Shown: in pieces, positions 25,087 through 33,162 of the stretch | Layout of the letters: the number at the start of each line of letters is the position of its first letter | Position numbering within the stretch: position 1 is the stretch's first letter | DNA from: an uncultured Oscillospiraceae bacterium | Lineage (GTDB): Bacteria; Bacillota; Clostridia; Oscillospirales; Ruminococcaceae | Assembly: GCA_904396495.1 (NCBI GenBank) | Contig: CAJFOJ010000012.1 | Span: 1-37,301, forward strand | Direction of reading: 5' to 3' | DNA length: 37,301 nt | Position numbers and translations under genes: made by a program | Notes under the pieces: model-generated | The model's input: the letters and a program-made list of their open reading frames with translations, nothing else | The model's database searches: none | What the model was told of the DNA's origin: nothing

Positions 25087-25759
25087 AGGCACCTCCTATG
25101 TAATCGTCAAACACAATACGGCCTTCCTCGATGTTGATGGTGCGGCCGCCAAAATATTTTACCATGTCGTGCTCGTGGGTGACCATCAAAATTGTGGTGC
25201 CACATTTATTGATGGCTTTGAGCATTTCTACGATCTCATAGGAGAATTCCGGGTCGATGTTGCCGGTGGGTTCATCCGCCACGATGAGAGGCGGGTCGTT
25301 GACCAGCGCCCGCGCCAATGCGACCCGCTGCTGCTCGCCGCCCGAAATCTCATAAGGGTACATGCGAGCCTTGTGTTTTAAGTTCATCAGCTCCAACACG
25401 TAAGGCACCTGCTGACGGATAGTTTTCAACGAGGCGTCGGTCACTCTAAGGGCAAACGCCACGTTGTCATATATGGTCATGTTGGGGATCAGCCTGAAGT
25501 CCTGAAACACCACTCCGATGCTTCTTCTAAAGTTGGGAATCTGCCGGTTTTTCAAACGGTTGAGGTTATATCCGTTGACGATAACCTGTCCCGATGTAGC
25601 GACTTCCTCCCGGAGCAAAAGCTTTAAAATTGAGCTTTTTCCCGCGCCGGAAGAGCCCACCACAAAGGCAAATTCCCCGTTGTTGACCCGCAGGTTGATA
25701 TTTTTTAGCGCCTCTGTCCCGTTTTGATATTGAAACGAGACGTCAATCAAATCAATCAT
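25076..25759 (-). CDS. ftsE: Cell division ATP-binding protein FtsE
   Basis: ABC ATPase of the FtsEX complex, 227 residues. Walker A GSSGAGKS lies at 35-42, the signature SGGEQ at 139-143 and Walker B with Asp162-Glu163 ([12 protein letters not shown]). The family segment [23 protein letters not shown] is present. A GAGAGG site precedes the ATG. It begins the ftsE-ftsX-M23 group; two hairpins separate it from the upstream PucR-type regulator gene. Confidence 0.97.
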   Translation of the reverse strand: MIDLIDVSFQYQNGTEALKNINLRVNNGEFAFVVGSSGAGKSSILKLLLREEVATSGQVIVNGYNLNRLKNRQIPNFRRSIGVVFQDFRLIPNMTIYDNVAFALRVTDASLKTIRQQVPYVLELMNLKHKARMYPYEISGGEQQRVALARALVNDPPLIVADEPTGNIDPEFSYEIVEMLKAINKCGTTILMVTHEHDMVKYFGGRTINIEEGRIVFDDYIGGAYES

Positions 25760-25819
25760 GCTAACATCCTCTCTAAACGCCCTTTATCTCTCTGTTTATT
25801 GAGATTTGCCCAATAGAAA

Positions 25820-25848
25820 GGGCCTTCTCTGTCACTGGGGGAAGACCC
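25820..25848 (-). terminator. Hairpin between the PucR-type gene and ftsE
   Basis: Minus strand GGGTCTTC pairs with GAAGGCCC (one G-U), followed by TTTCTATT. A second perfect hairpin, GGGCAGGTA/TACCTGCCC, lies just before it at 25857-25877. Together they may end the regulator transcript ahead of ftsE. Confidence 0.5.
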
Positions 25849-25913
25849 AAAGCGATGGGCAGGTATATTACCTGCCCCTATTTTCTCTCTGTACGCCCCT
25901 TGCGAGGCGAGGC

Positions 25914-26999
25914 TTAAAACTTCATAGGGTTGGAGGTAAGGTATTTTTTGACCATCAGCGCGATCTTAAAGATAATGGCGTGGTCAAACTCCCTCAAATC
26001 CAATCCGGTGAGCTTCTTGATTTTCTCCAGACGGTAAACCAACGTATTCCGGTGGACAAACAGCTTTCTGGACGTCTCGGAAACATTTAGGTTGTTTTCA
26101 AAGAACCGGTGGATGGTAAACAATGTCTCGTGATCCAGCGAATCGATGGAGCCAGTTTTAAACACTTCCTTTAAGAAGGTCTCACACAAGGTAGTGGGAA
26201 GCTGGTAAATCAACCGGGCAATGCCCAAATTGTCGTAGCTCACAATGGACTCCTCGGTGTCGAACACCTTGCCCACCTCCAAAGCGATCTGAGCCTCTTT
26301 GAAGGAACGGGCCAAATCCTTGACGCCGACAACACTGGTACCGATGCCGACAACAGCCTTGGTGTAAAATTCAGAACTCAAGGTGTCCACAATGGAACGA
26401 GCCAGCTTTTCCAAATCCTTGGATTCGATGCCCGCCTTGGTCTCTTTGATCAAAACGATGTCGGACTCGCTGATGTTAAAGACAAAGTCCTTCTGCTTAT
26501 CGGGGAACAGGTTCTGGATGACCTCGTAAGCGGAAACATCGTTGGAGGTAACCACCCGAACCAGAAGGGCCACACGGCTCACATCAATGTTAAAATGGAG
26601 TTCACGAGCCTTAATGTAGATATCGCCGGGAAGGATATTGTCCAAAACCACGTTTTTGATAAAGTTATTGCGGTCGTACTTCTCGTCATAATACTGCTTG
26701 ATGCTGGAAAGGGAGATGGAGAGGATTTGGGCGTAACGAGCCGCCGTCTCATCGGTTCCTTCCACAAAAACCGCATAATCGGCTTTGATATGAGGACCAA
26801 AAGGCTTATAGGTATACCCGTCGCGGACAAAAACATCGTGGGAGTCACCAAAATCAACCGCATAGTAGTCACTATTGTTTCCAATTTTAGAAAGATCGCT
26901 ACAGGCGATGATGGCAGACGTCTCGTCGATAACGCCGATCACCCGGTCGATGGCGTCTCTCATCTGATGGACTACACCCTGAAAAAGTCGATTTGACAT
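25914..26999 (-). CDS. PucR/CdaR-type transcriptional regulator
   Basis: A 361-residue regulator. The C-terminal 55 residues are the PucR helix-turn-helix (FENNLNVSETSRKLFVHRNTLVYRLEKIKKLTGLDLR). The N-terminal part begins FQGVVHQMRDAIDRVIGVIDETSAIIACSDLSKIG, which resembles the diacid-recognition domain of CdaR, with a GGDEF-like/PucR middle region following. The ligand and targets are unknown. It is transcribed towards ftsE from its own TATAAT promoter. Whether it regulates the division genes is not known. Confidence 0.85.
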   Translation of the reverse strand: MSNRLFQGVVHQMRDAIDRVIGVIDETSAIIACSDLSKIGNNSDYYAVDFGDSHDVFVRDGYTYKPFGPHIKADYAVFVEGTDETAARYAQILSISLSSIKQYYDEKYDRNNFIKNVVLDNILPGDIYIKARELHFNIDVSRVALLVRVVTSNDVSAYEVIQNLFPDKQKDFVFNISESDIVLIKETKAGIESKDLEKLARSIVDTLSSEFYTKAVVGIGTSVVGVKDLARSFKEAQIALEVGKVFDTEESIVSYDNLGIARLIYQLPTTLCETFLKEVFKTGSIDSLDHETLFTIHRFFENNLNVSETSRKLFVHRNTLVYRLEKIKKLTGLDLREFDHAIIFKIALMVKKYLTSNPMKF

Positions 27000-27299
27000 A
27001 ATTTAATACCCCTTTTCCCAATATAATGTTTTCAAAGCAGCAACAAGTCCTGTGCATCCGGCACAAGCAAACTATTACCCTAAGTATACATTATATATGT
27101 TACCTCTTTTTTAGCAAAAAAGCAAGGAAAACTGGCATATTTTTTGTAGAAATTTCGAAAAAAGGCGAAATAGTTACAAAATGATTACAAATTGTCATTC
27201 AAATCGTACCATAATTCGACGGTTAATTTGTTACGAAATGCTGAACTTTTCATTGGAAAATTCAGGGAATATAGCCCATATGACCAAATCTGGCACAAA
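27000..27299. other. 300-bp AT-rich intergenic region
   Basis: The right part follows the M56-M23 gene on the minus strand and has a weak hairpin (CTGAA..TTTTC around ATTG, about 27241-27266). The left part carries the PucR-type gene's promoter. Open frames here are short and lack ribosome binding sites. I see no RNA gene. Confidence 0.5.
27090..27117 (-). promoter_or_regulatory. Promoter for the PucR-type regulator
   Basis: Minus strand TTGCTA (27117-27112), 16 bases, perfect TATAAT (27095-27090). Leader of about 85 bases to the ATG. Confidence 0.6.
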
Positions 27300-28748
27300 T
27301 TACGAAAAAGCATTTAAATCGGGGAAAATTTGGGCGGGATCAAACGGCTCCCCATTTTTTTGAATCTCAAAGTGAAGATGGGGCCCGGTGGAATTTCCTG
27401 TGGAGCCCACGTAGGCAATGGTTTCGCCCTGCGCCACCCGCTGCCCTTTTGTCACCGCCAAGGATTGGCAGTGGGCGTACAGGGTCTGGTAACCGTCCCC
27501 GTGGTCGATGACCACATAGTTTCCGTTGGAGTGAGCATCTGTATTGGCAGTGACCACGACTCCTGCCCTAGCAGCATGGATTTCCTCTCCGGCAATGTCG
27601 TCCCGGCTGACGTCCAGCCCTTTGTGGAAGGTGTAATTCCCTTCTCCATAAGGGGCAGTCACATACAATTTGCCCTCCAGCGGAAACAGCCAGTTGTCCG
27701 ATTCTACCGGAGCAGCAGTCGATTCCGTAGGCTGGGAAGATAGTGAGGGCTCTACTGAATCTCCTGCGGCCACCTGTGGCTTGGGAACCAACGCACAAAC
27801 GACGGCCAACGCCGCCACCAGCGAGCATGCCCCAAGGATAAGCCCCCGCCCCCGGCAGAGGGCGCCGTCGCCGGTTAAAATCCGCTGGCACCGCTCTTTG
27901 AGTCTGCTATGACGAGCCGCAAAGGGAGCCGTCATCAACGGAAGCTTCTCCTGCTGGCAATAAGCAGTCTCCAAAACCGTCTTTCCATAGAGCCTGCGGG
28001 TCTCCGGGCTGCTTTGTTCCAAAACAGCGGCGTCGCAGGCCTCTTCCAGGGAGGCTTTCAACTCCCGTCCAACCAGATAAACCACCGGATTGAACCAATG
28101 CATCGCCGTAACGGCCAGCAAAAATAAGCGTATGACCAAGTCATGGCTTTTGTAGTGGCACAGCTCGTGCTGGAGAATCATTTTTTGTTGCTCCTCGGCC
28201 CAATCGTGCTCCGGCAGGTAAATGGCCGGCCGGAGCATTCCCATCAACAAGGGGGTTTGGATGTCTCCTGACCGGTACAGTCTCAGATCCTTACGGATTC
28301 CCAGCCTGTCGGAAGCCTCTCTCAGCACCTCGTTGATTCTTTCCCCTTGGACAACAGAGCTCCGCTGTTTGAGCCGGTTTAAATACGCGACATAGCAAAA
28401 GAGCTTGATAAAAATCGCCAGTACCACGCCTCCCAGCCACAGCAGGGCGGCAACAGTGACCCAACTGTTTTCCGGAAGCGAAAAATCCATTGGAGTGGCT
28501 GTTCCCCCGGGGAGCAGGGTAACCTGATATTGGGCAGTCGTTTCCGATGGCAAAGCGGCCGCAGCCAACGGCCTGCCAATATTCACTGAAAACGGAAGCG
28601 CCATAAAGACAAGCAGGGAAATCCAAATTACGCATTTTGAACGGGCGCGGTACCGCTTTTTGGAAAGCTTAAAAAAGCCCTTCAGCACAAGCCCCAATAT
28701 TCCGGCGGCAGCACTCAGTAAAACAACTGACAGAAAAATCCGTTCCAT
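27300..28748 (-). CDS. M56 membrane metalloprotease fused to an M23 peptidase domain
   Basis: A 482-residue two-part protein. The N-terminal part is a BlaR1/MecR1-like M56 peptidase: membrane segments at about 4-24, 38-57, 95-122 and 205-227, the zinc motif HELCH at 194-198 and the downstream EEACD at 235-239. After a further membrane segment (about 302-320) and a Ser/Pro/Thr linker (330-350) comes a complete M23 (LytM) domain with His375 and Asp379 (FHKGLDV) and His457/His459 (HLHFEI). BlaR1 proteins instead carry a penicillin-binding sensor there. The topology puts the HELCH site inside and the M23 domain outside. It starts where the BlaI-type repressor gene ends, so the two are translationally linked. 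M23/M56 fusions are known in Firmicutes, but their function is not established. Confidence 0.92.
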   Translation of the reverse strand: MERIFLSVVLLSAAAGILGLVLKGFFKLSKKRYRARSKCVIWISLLVFMALPFSVNIGRPLAAAALPSETTAQYQVTLLPGGTATPMDFSLPENSWVTVAALLWLGGVVLAIFIKLFCYVAYLNRLKQRSSVVQGERINEVLREASDRLGIRKDLRLYRSGDIQTPLLMGMLRPAIYLPEHDWAEEQQKMILQHELCHYKSHDLVIRLFLLAVTAMHWFNPVVYLVGRELKASLEEACDAAVLEQSSPETRRLYGKTVLETAYCQQEKLPLMTAPFAARHSRLKERCQRILTGDGALCRGRGLILGACSLVAALAVVCALVPKPQVAAGDSVEPSLSSQPTESTAAPVESDNWLFPLEGKLYVTAPYGEGNYTFHKGLDVSRDDIAGEEIHAARAGVVVTANTDAHSNGNYVVIDHGDGYQTLYAHCQSLAVTKGQRVAQGETIAYVGSTGNSTGPHLHFEIQKNGEPFDPAQIFPDLNAFS

Positions 28749-29143
28749 TACTTTTCCTCCTCAAACATGCGGCAAAGTTCCAGCCATTCCTCCGGCGTGA
28801 CGGCCTGTTCCTCCACCAAGGTGGCGATCAGGCTTTTTGCAGAATTGGCGTAGAATTTCTTTAAAAAGCTTTTGGTTTCTTTCTTTTGATAGTTTTCTTT
28901 TTTCACCAGTGGGATGTAATACTTAATCCGGCCCTGTTTTTGAAGCTCTACAAACCCCCGCTCCGTTAACCGTGCCAGCAAGGCGTGCACCGTTGAGATG
29001 GACCAGTCTTTTTCCTGTTTTAACATCCCGTGGATGTCAGATGTTTTCATCGGCCGATCTGAGCGCCATAAAACGCCCATAACCTCCAATTCCGCGTCTG
29101 GCAGGTGTTCTTCTTCTGATATCTTATTTTTTTGCTGGGACAT
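28748..29143 (-). CDS. BlaI/MecI/CopY family transcriptional repressor
   Basis: A 131-residue winged-helix repressor. The family motifs LPDAELEVMGVLWRSDRPMKTSDIHGML and WSISTVHALLARLTERGFVELQKQGRIKYYIPL are present, with a helical dimerisation C-terminus. I chose the ATG giving MSQQKNKISE, since AAGGAGA lies about 9 bases before it. It overlaps the following M56-M23 gene by one base. In the Bla/Mec systems the M56 protein cleaves the repressor on sensing wall stress; the same is inferred here. No beta-lactamase gene is nearby. Confidence 0.93.
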   Translation of the reverse strand: MSQQKNKISEEEHLPDAELEVMGVLWRSDRPMKTSDIHGMLKQEKDWSISTVHALLARLTERGFVELQKQGRIKYYIPLVKKENYQKKETKSFLKKFYANSAKSLIATLVEEQAVTPEEWLELCRMFEEEK

Positions 29144-29161
29144 AACGGCATCTCCTTTCTC

Positions 29162-29171
29162 TACAATTGTA
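29162..29171. promoter_or_regulatory. BlaI-type operator
   Basis: A perfect TACAATTGTA palindrome (TACA-N2-TGTA, the core of BlaI/MecI operators) lies downstream of the -10 box. A related TTGTAGTAAATTTACAA dyad (29168-29184) overlaps it and the -10 region, so repressor binding would block transcription of its own operon. Confidence 0.7.
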
Positions 29172-29181
29172 AATTTACTAC

Positions 29182-29210
29182 AATATACCACTTTCCTCTA
29201 CACTTGTCAA
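29182..29210 (-). promoter_or_regulatory. Promoter for the BlaI-M56 operon
   Basis: Minus strand consensus TTGACA (29210-29205), 17 bases, TATATT (29187-29182). The BlaI-type palindromes lie at and just after the -10. Confidence 0.82.
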
Positions 29211-29294
29211 TATAATGAGAAAATGTTTTTGATTGAACTTATTTTGGCAGTATCCAATTTATCCAAGTAAGCTGTGTAGCCGAATTTTTTACGT

Positions 29295-29331
29295 AAAAAC
29301 GGCGTGTGCAATAAATGCACGCGCCGTTTTT
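29295..29331 (-). terminator. Terminator of the DUF4965 gene
   Basis: AAAAACGGCG-GTGCA and TGCAC-CGCCGTTTTT pair around a 5-base loop with one mismatch/wobble, bounded by A and T runs. It stands about 60 bases after the DUF4965 stop. Confidence 0.85.
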
Positions 29332-29389
29332 ATGGTAAGCCACTGCCGACAATGGAAGGCAAAAGATTTTCCTCCATCGCCCCTGAACA

Positions 29390-31288
29390 TTATTTCATTT
29401 GACCATGCCAACATTTTTTGCTATCGTCCAGCATTTTGATGAACAGCCCGCCCTGTACCGTTCTGTGCTGGAAGCTGACCTGCAACGATGTCACCGTCTG
29501 ATACCAGTCCGGCATCGGAACCCGGGAAGGCGAATAATGGTATTCGTTCCAAAGAGGGGCGATAAATTCCATAAAATCATCCTTGTCCTGCGCCAGGGTG
29601 GCACACCAAATAAGCCAGTCGGATTTTGTGTAGGAAGCCCGGTTGTCCAGTGGCATACCGTATGGATTGATCCGCTTTTTGTAGCTTGCAAATTCAGAGG
29701 CGACCACCTCTTTGGGGAAGAGATTGGTTCCAAACACCTTATCCCAGACCATATTGTATTTCATGCTAAATGTGCCCGGCTGGTCAAATGCCAAGCGATA
29801 GCTTCCATCTCCATTGGCGGCCATTTTAACCCATTTTTCCGCCATTTCCAGAGCGGCTTTATGATAACCTTGGCTCTCCTCCTGGCAGCCGCTCATCTCT
29901 TTGATAATGGACATCCCCTCCAACGCCATAATGGCCTTTAAAGAGAGATTGCAGTTGTGGGCCAAGTGCCCGGCAAAGTCGTCGGTGCACAGCTGGTTTT
30001 CCGGGTCGACCCCGTTTTCTTTTAAGTAGTCCGCCCACTGGTTGAGCAAGGACATGTGTTCCTGTGCAAAATCGGCATTGTTTTGAGCAATGGATACAGC
30101 CGCAGCCATAATCAGCATATTCCCGCATTCCTCCACCGGCATCTGCACATTGAGGTCAAGGCAGCCGTAATAGGTCTGCCCGTTTAAAAGTGGATAGGTA
30201 CCCACATCATGAGGAGCAAAGTCAAAGGGCCACGCCTCCATCCCAGCGTATTTGAAGATGGGGCGCATCATTCCTTTTATGAGTTCGGGGTTGTAATACA
30301 GGTACATGGGGATGGAGGGATAGCTCACGTCGACAGTGGCGGCGCAACCATTTGAAAAGCACTCTTTGGATATGTAGAGCAGTTGGCCGTCGGTATCCAG
30401 CACCAACTTATGAGCACCCATCACCTGGCGATAGGAGAGTATGAGCAGCTCGGCATATTTTTCTCCCCCCGCCCGAACCGCATCTAAAAACAAGCCCTCG
30501 GAAAAGGCTTTGGCCCTTTGAAGGCAGATGGGGTAATCGGCGTAAGCGCCCTCAATGGCCGCCTCAATGGTCTGGCCGTCCTTATTCCAGTAGGATTTCA
30601 AGTTCTGGTGAAAATAGGTAATGCTCTCTACGTCGTCGTAGGCAAAGGCAAATAAAACCGGCTGCTCCACCACAGCTGAGGCGCAGGCGTAGGTCATGTC
30701 CTCTTTGGAGACAAACACCTCTCCCCCTTTGACCGCAAGGTAGAAATACCCCCAGTCAATCCGGACATCATCCCCGCTCCTGCCGAGGATTTCCTGTTTT
30801 TCGCCGCCCATTTTTACAGCGGAGACGCCGTCATGGAGGGCGAGTATTTCAGTGGTGACCCCCATCTGCCCCTTGGCGTCCAGGCAGAGCTCCTCCGAGG
30901 CGCAGACCGTCACCTTCACCCGGTGAGGTTTCCAGTCTGTGGAGGTGGCGGAAACCTCCATATAGGTCACCGGCCTGGTGAGAAGGGCATAATCATCCGG
31001 CAACAAGGGAGTCATAAAGGAAACTTCCAATTGTACCCCCGCAGCTACAAACCGATAAACGGTAAAAAGGGCGGTGACATCCAGAGAAAGCTGTTCCATC
31101 GCCTCCACGCCGTCTTTGACGCCCATGAATCGGTAGTCTGTCCCATCGATGTTGGCGATGCCCAAAATCGTGTTCGGTTTTCCTGTCCAATGGCTGGTTT
31201 GCACATCAGTCAGGCGGTCTGCCGCTGACCACACGCTGAAATAGGGATCAACTGTGATAAGCGGCACTGCTGGCGGTCTCAATTTCAT
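29390..31288 (-). CDS. Glutaminase A-like DUF4965/DUF1793 family protein
   Basis: A 632-residue protein of the family built from DUF4964, DUF5127, DUF4965 and DUF1793 domains, related by sequence to fungal glutaminase GtaA. The start PPAVPLITVDPYFSVWSAADRL is the DUF4964 signature; the centre has YDLNVQMPVEECGNMLIM-type helices and the C-terminal part LKYNMVWDKVFGTNLFPKEV and YGMPLDNRASYTKSDWLIW. The (alpha/alpha)6-like core resembles glycoside hydrolases, so glutaminase activity should not be assumed. No signal peptide is visible, unlike many secreted relatives. It has its own promoter and terminator and is a single gene. AAAGGG precedes the ATG. Confidence 0.88.
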   Translation of the reverse strand: MKLRPPAVPLITVDPYFSVWSAADRLTDVQTSHWTGKPNTILGIANIDGTDYRFMGVKDGVEAMEQLSLDVTALFTVYRFVAAGVQLEVSFMTPLLPDDYALLTRPVTYMEVSATSTDWKPHRVKVTVCASEELCLDAKGQMGVTTEILALHDGVSAVKMGGEKQEILGRSGDDVRIDWGYFYLAVKGGEVFVSKEDMTYACASAVVEQPVLFAFAYDDVESITYFHQNLKSYWNKDGQTIEAAIEGAYADYPICLQRAKAFSEGLFLDAVRAGGEKYAELLILSYRQVMGAHKLVLDTDGQLLYISKECFSNGCAATVDVSYPSIPMYLYYNPELIKGMMRPIFKYAGMEAWPFDFAPHDVGTYPLLNGQTYYGCLDLNVQMPVEECGNMLIMAAAVSIAQNNADFAQEHMSLLNQWADYLKENGVDPENQLCTDDFAGHLAHNCNLSLKAIMALEGMSIIKEMSGCQEESQGYHKAALEMAEKWVKMAANGDGSYRLAFDQPGTFSMKYNMVWDKVFGTNLFPKEVVASEFASYKKRINPYGMPLDNRASYTKSDWLIWCATLAQDKDDFMEFIAPLWNEYHYSPSRVPMPDWYQTVTSLQVSFQHRTVQGGLFIKMLDDSKKCWHGQMK

Positions 31289-31326
31289 CGCAAAAACCCT
31301 TTCTTCATTTTAATTTTATTGTGTCC

Positions 31327-31355
31327 ATCTTACTTCTTTCTTGAGCAAAAATCAA
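31327..31355 (-). promoter_or_regulatory. Promoter for the DUF4965 gene
   Basis: Minus strand TTGATT (31355-31350), 17 bases, TAAGAT (31332-31327), about 30 bases before the ATG would begin transcription. Confidence 0.6.
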
Positions 31356-31375
31356 GAAATTATTGAGATTCTCTT

Positions 31376-31409
31376 AAAAAGCGACGTTCTATCATCAGAA
31401 CGCCGCTTT
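31376..31409 (-). terminator. Terminator of the Trp importer operon
   Basis: Minus strand AAAGCGGCGTTCT and AGAACGTCGCTTT pair (one wobble) around GATGAT and run into UUUUU, directly after the ATPase gene. Confidence 0.87.
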
Positions 31410-31412
31410 GTA

Positions 31413-32204
31413 TCAATCCAATATCATCTTGTCGGAGAAGCTGTCCTCCGCCGTAGAGGAGTAAAGCTCCATCAGTTTTTCCACCGTCATGTTGGCACGC
31501 TCCTCCCCCTCTAGCATCATCAGCGCCTTGCCCTGGCTCATAACCAGGGTTTTATTGCCGTACGCCAAGGCATTTTTGATGTTGTGGGTGATCATCAGGG
31601 TAGTGATGTTGTGCTCCTTGATGATCTCGTCAGTGAGGCGCATAACCTGCTCCGCCGTTTTGGGATCGAGGGCAGCGGTGTGCTCATCGAGGAGCAGCAG
31701 CGACGGCGTCACGATGGTGGCCATCAGCAGGGTGACCGCCTGCCGCTGCCCGCCGGAAAGCAGTCCCATGGGGGTCTTGAGGCGATCCTCCAGGCCTAAG
31801 TTAAGTTGCCGGAGCTTATCCCTAAAAAACTCCTCATCGGATTTTTTGACCCCCATGGAGAAGCCCCGCCTTTTTCCCCGGCTGTAGGCGAGCCCCAAAT
31901 TTTCCTCAATGGTCATGTGGGGAGCGGTGCCCTTTAGAGGATCCTGGAAGAGCCTCCCGATTTTCCGGGCTCGTTTGTGCTCCTTCATATAGGTGATGTC
32001 TTTACCGTCTAAGATCACTTTGCCACTGTCTGCCTCGTAAGTGCCGGAAATCACGTTCAAAAGAGTGGATTTCCCTGCCCCATTGGAGCCGATAACGGTG
32101 ACAAAATCCCCGGATTCCAGCGTCAAGCTGACATCCTGAAGCGCCCGCCGCTCATTGACGGTATTCTTATTAAAGGTGATGTTCACCTGTTCAATTTTTA
32201 GCAC
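31413..32204 (-). CDS. trpZ: ABC transporter ATP-binding protein (probable Trp importer)
   Basis: ATPase of a three-part ABC importer, 263 residues. Walker A GSNGAGKS lies at 39-46, the signature LSGGQRQ near 147, and Walker B with the DEHTAALDP variant typical of this importer group. The start is GTG, with AAAGGAGG 7 bases before it; it overlaps the permease gene by 14 bases. The assignment to tryptophan is inferred from the T-box that controls the operon and from the known trpXYZ class; the ATPase alone gives no specificity. Confidence 0.9.
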   Translation of the reverse strand: MLKIEQVNITFNKNTVNERRALQDVSLTLESGDFVTVIGSNGAGKSTLLNVISGTYEADSGKVILDGKDITYMKEHKRARKIGRLFQDPLKGTAPHMTIEENLGLAYSRGKRRGFSMGVKKSDEEFFRDKLRQLNLGLEDRLKTPMGLLSGGQRQAVTLLMATIVTPSLLLLDEHTAALDPKTAEQVMRLTDEIIKEHNITTLMITHNIKNALAYGNKTLVMSQGKALMMLEGEERANMTVEKLMELYSSTAEDSFSDKMILD

Positions 32205-33081
32205 GGCGACTCCTCCTTTTGGCGATATACCCCTTGAGGGTTGGGATGCAAATGGCGATGGCCACTAAAATGGCGGAGAAGAGCTTTAAGTCCCCCGCTT
32301 CCAAACCGATGCGCAGCGCAATAGTCAGCACAAAGCGGTAAACCACCGCGCCGATCACTACGGCCAACAGGCTGCGGATAATGGATTTGCGGCCGAAAAT
32401 CGCCTCGCCCACAATGATGGAGGCAAGCCCCACCACCATCATGCCGATGCCGCCGCTGACATCGGAAAAGCTCTGATACTGGGCCAGAATGGCGCCCGCC
32501 AAGGCCACAAAGGCGTTTGCGATGGCCAAGCCCATGATCTTCATGGCATCGGAGTTGATGGAGGAGGCCCGAACCATATCCTCATTGTCCCCGGTGGCCC
32601 GCAACGACATACCGAGCTGGGTTTTCAAAAAGAAGAAAATCGCCACGATGGAGGTGACGAGGATCAGCGCGATCATCACAAGGTCTGCAAACTGATCGCC
32701 CATGAGACGGGAAAGCCCGGAAAAGATGCTCTCCTTATCGAAGAGGGAGAGGTTTGGCTTCTGTCCCATGACCCGAAGGTTAACCGAATACAGAGCCGTC
32801 ATAGTGAGGATGCCCGCCAAAATGGGCTGGATTTTCATCTTGGTCTGCAAAAAGCCGGTGACGCAGCCGGCGAGCCCTCCCGCGATCAAGGCAAACAGTA
32901 CGCCCAACACCGGATGTCCGTTGACGGCGAAAATCGCCGATACCGATGTGCCCAACGTAAAAGTCCCGTCGATGGTCAGGTCGGGGATGTTGAGTATGCG
33001 AAACGAAATAAAGATGCCCAAAGACATAATTGCATAAATAAGTCCCAGTTCCAAAGCACCTTGTATGACCGATAAAGACAT
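32191..33081 (-). CDS. trpY: ABC transporter permease (probable Trp importer)
   Basis: Membrane subunit of 296 residues with about eight hydrophobic segments, of the BPD_transp_2 (branched-chain/ribose-type) family: LGIFISFRILNIPDLTIDGTFTLGTSVSAIF at the start and GMMVVGLASIIVGEAIFG in the second half. AAAGGAG precedes the ATG. The gene follows the substrate-binding protein gene after 81 bp that hold a hairpin, and overlaps the ATPase gene. Confidence 0.92.
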   Translation of the reverse strand: MSLSVIQGALELGLIYAIMSLGIFISFRILNIPDLTIDGTFTLGTSVSAIFAVNGHPVLGVLFALIAGGLAGCVTGFLQTKMKIQPILAGILTMTALYSVNLRVMGQKPNLSLFDKESIFSGLSRLMGDQFADLVMIALILVTSIVAIFFFLKTQLGMSLRATGDNEDMVRASSINSDAMKIMGLAIANAFVALAGAILAQYQSFSDVSGGIGMMVVGLASIIVGEAIFGRKSIIRSLLAVVIGAVVYRFVLTIALRIGLEAGDLKLFSAILVAIAICIPTLKGYIAKRRSRRAKN

Positions 33082-33120
33082 ATAGTTTTACTCCTTTGCC
33101 CGTTGTAAAAAAGCCGGTAC

Positions 33121-33144
33121 GGCGCCTTCCTTTTGGAAAGCGCC
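33121..33144 (-). other. Intercistronic hairpin between trpX and trpY
   Basis: GGCGCCTTCC, TTTT, GGAAAGCGCC: a strong 9-10 bp stem with one mismatch in the 81-bp gap. No U-run follows on the minus strand. It may stabilise the upstream mRNA so that more binding protein than permease is made, as is common in such operons. Confidence 0.6.
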
Positions 33145-33162
33145 GCCGTGTATACGCGCTGT

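Noticed and set aside
28148-28160. Possible beta-lactam resistance locus because of BlaI and M56 homologues
   Set aside because: The M56 protein carries an M23 domain instead of a penicillin-binding sensor, and no beta-lactamase or PBP2a-like gene is present.
29223-29270. 15-codon frame starting MFLIELILAV
   Set aside because: Hydrophobic small-protein look, but no ribosome binding site or promoter on the plus strand.
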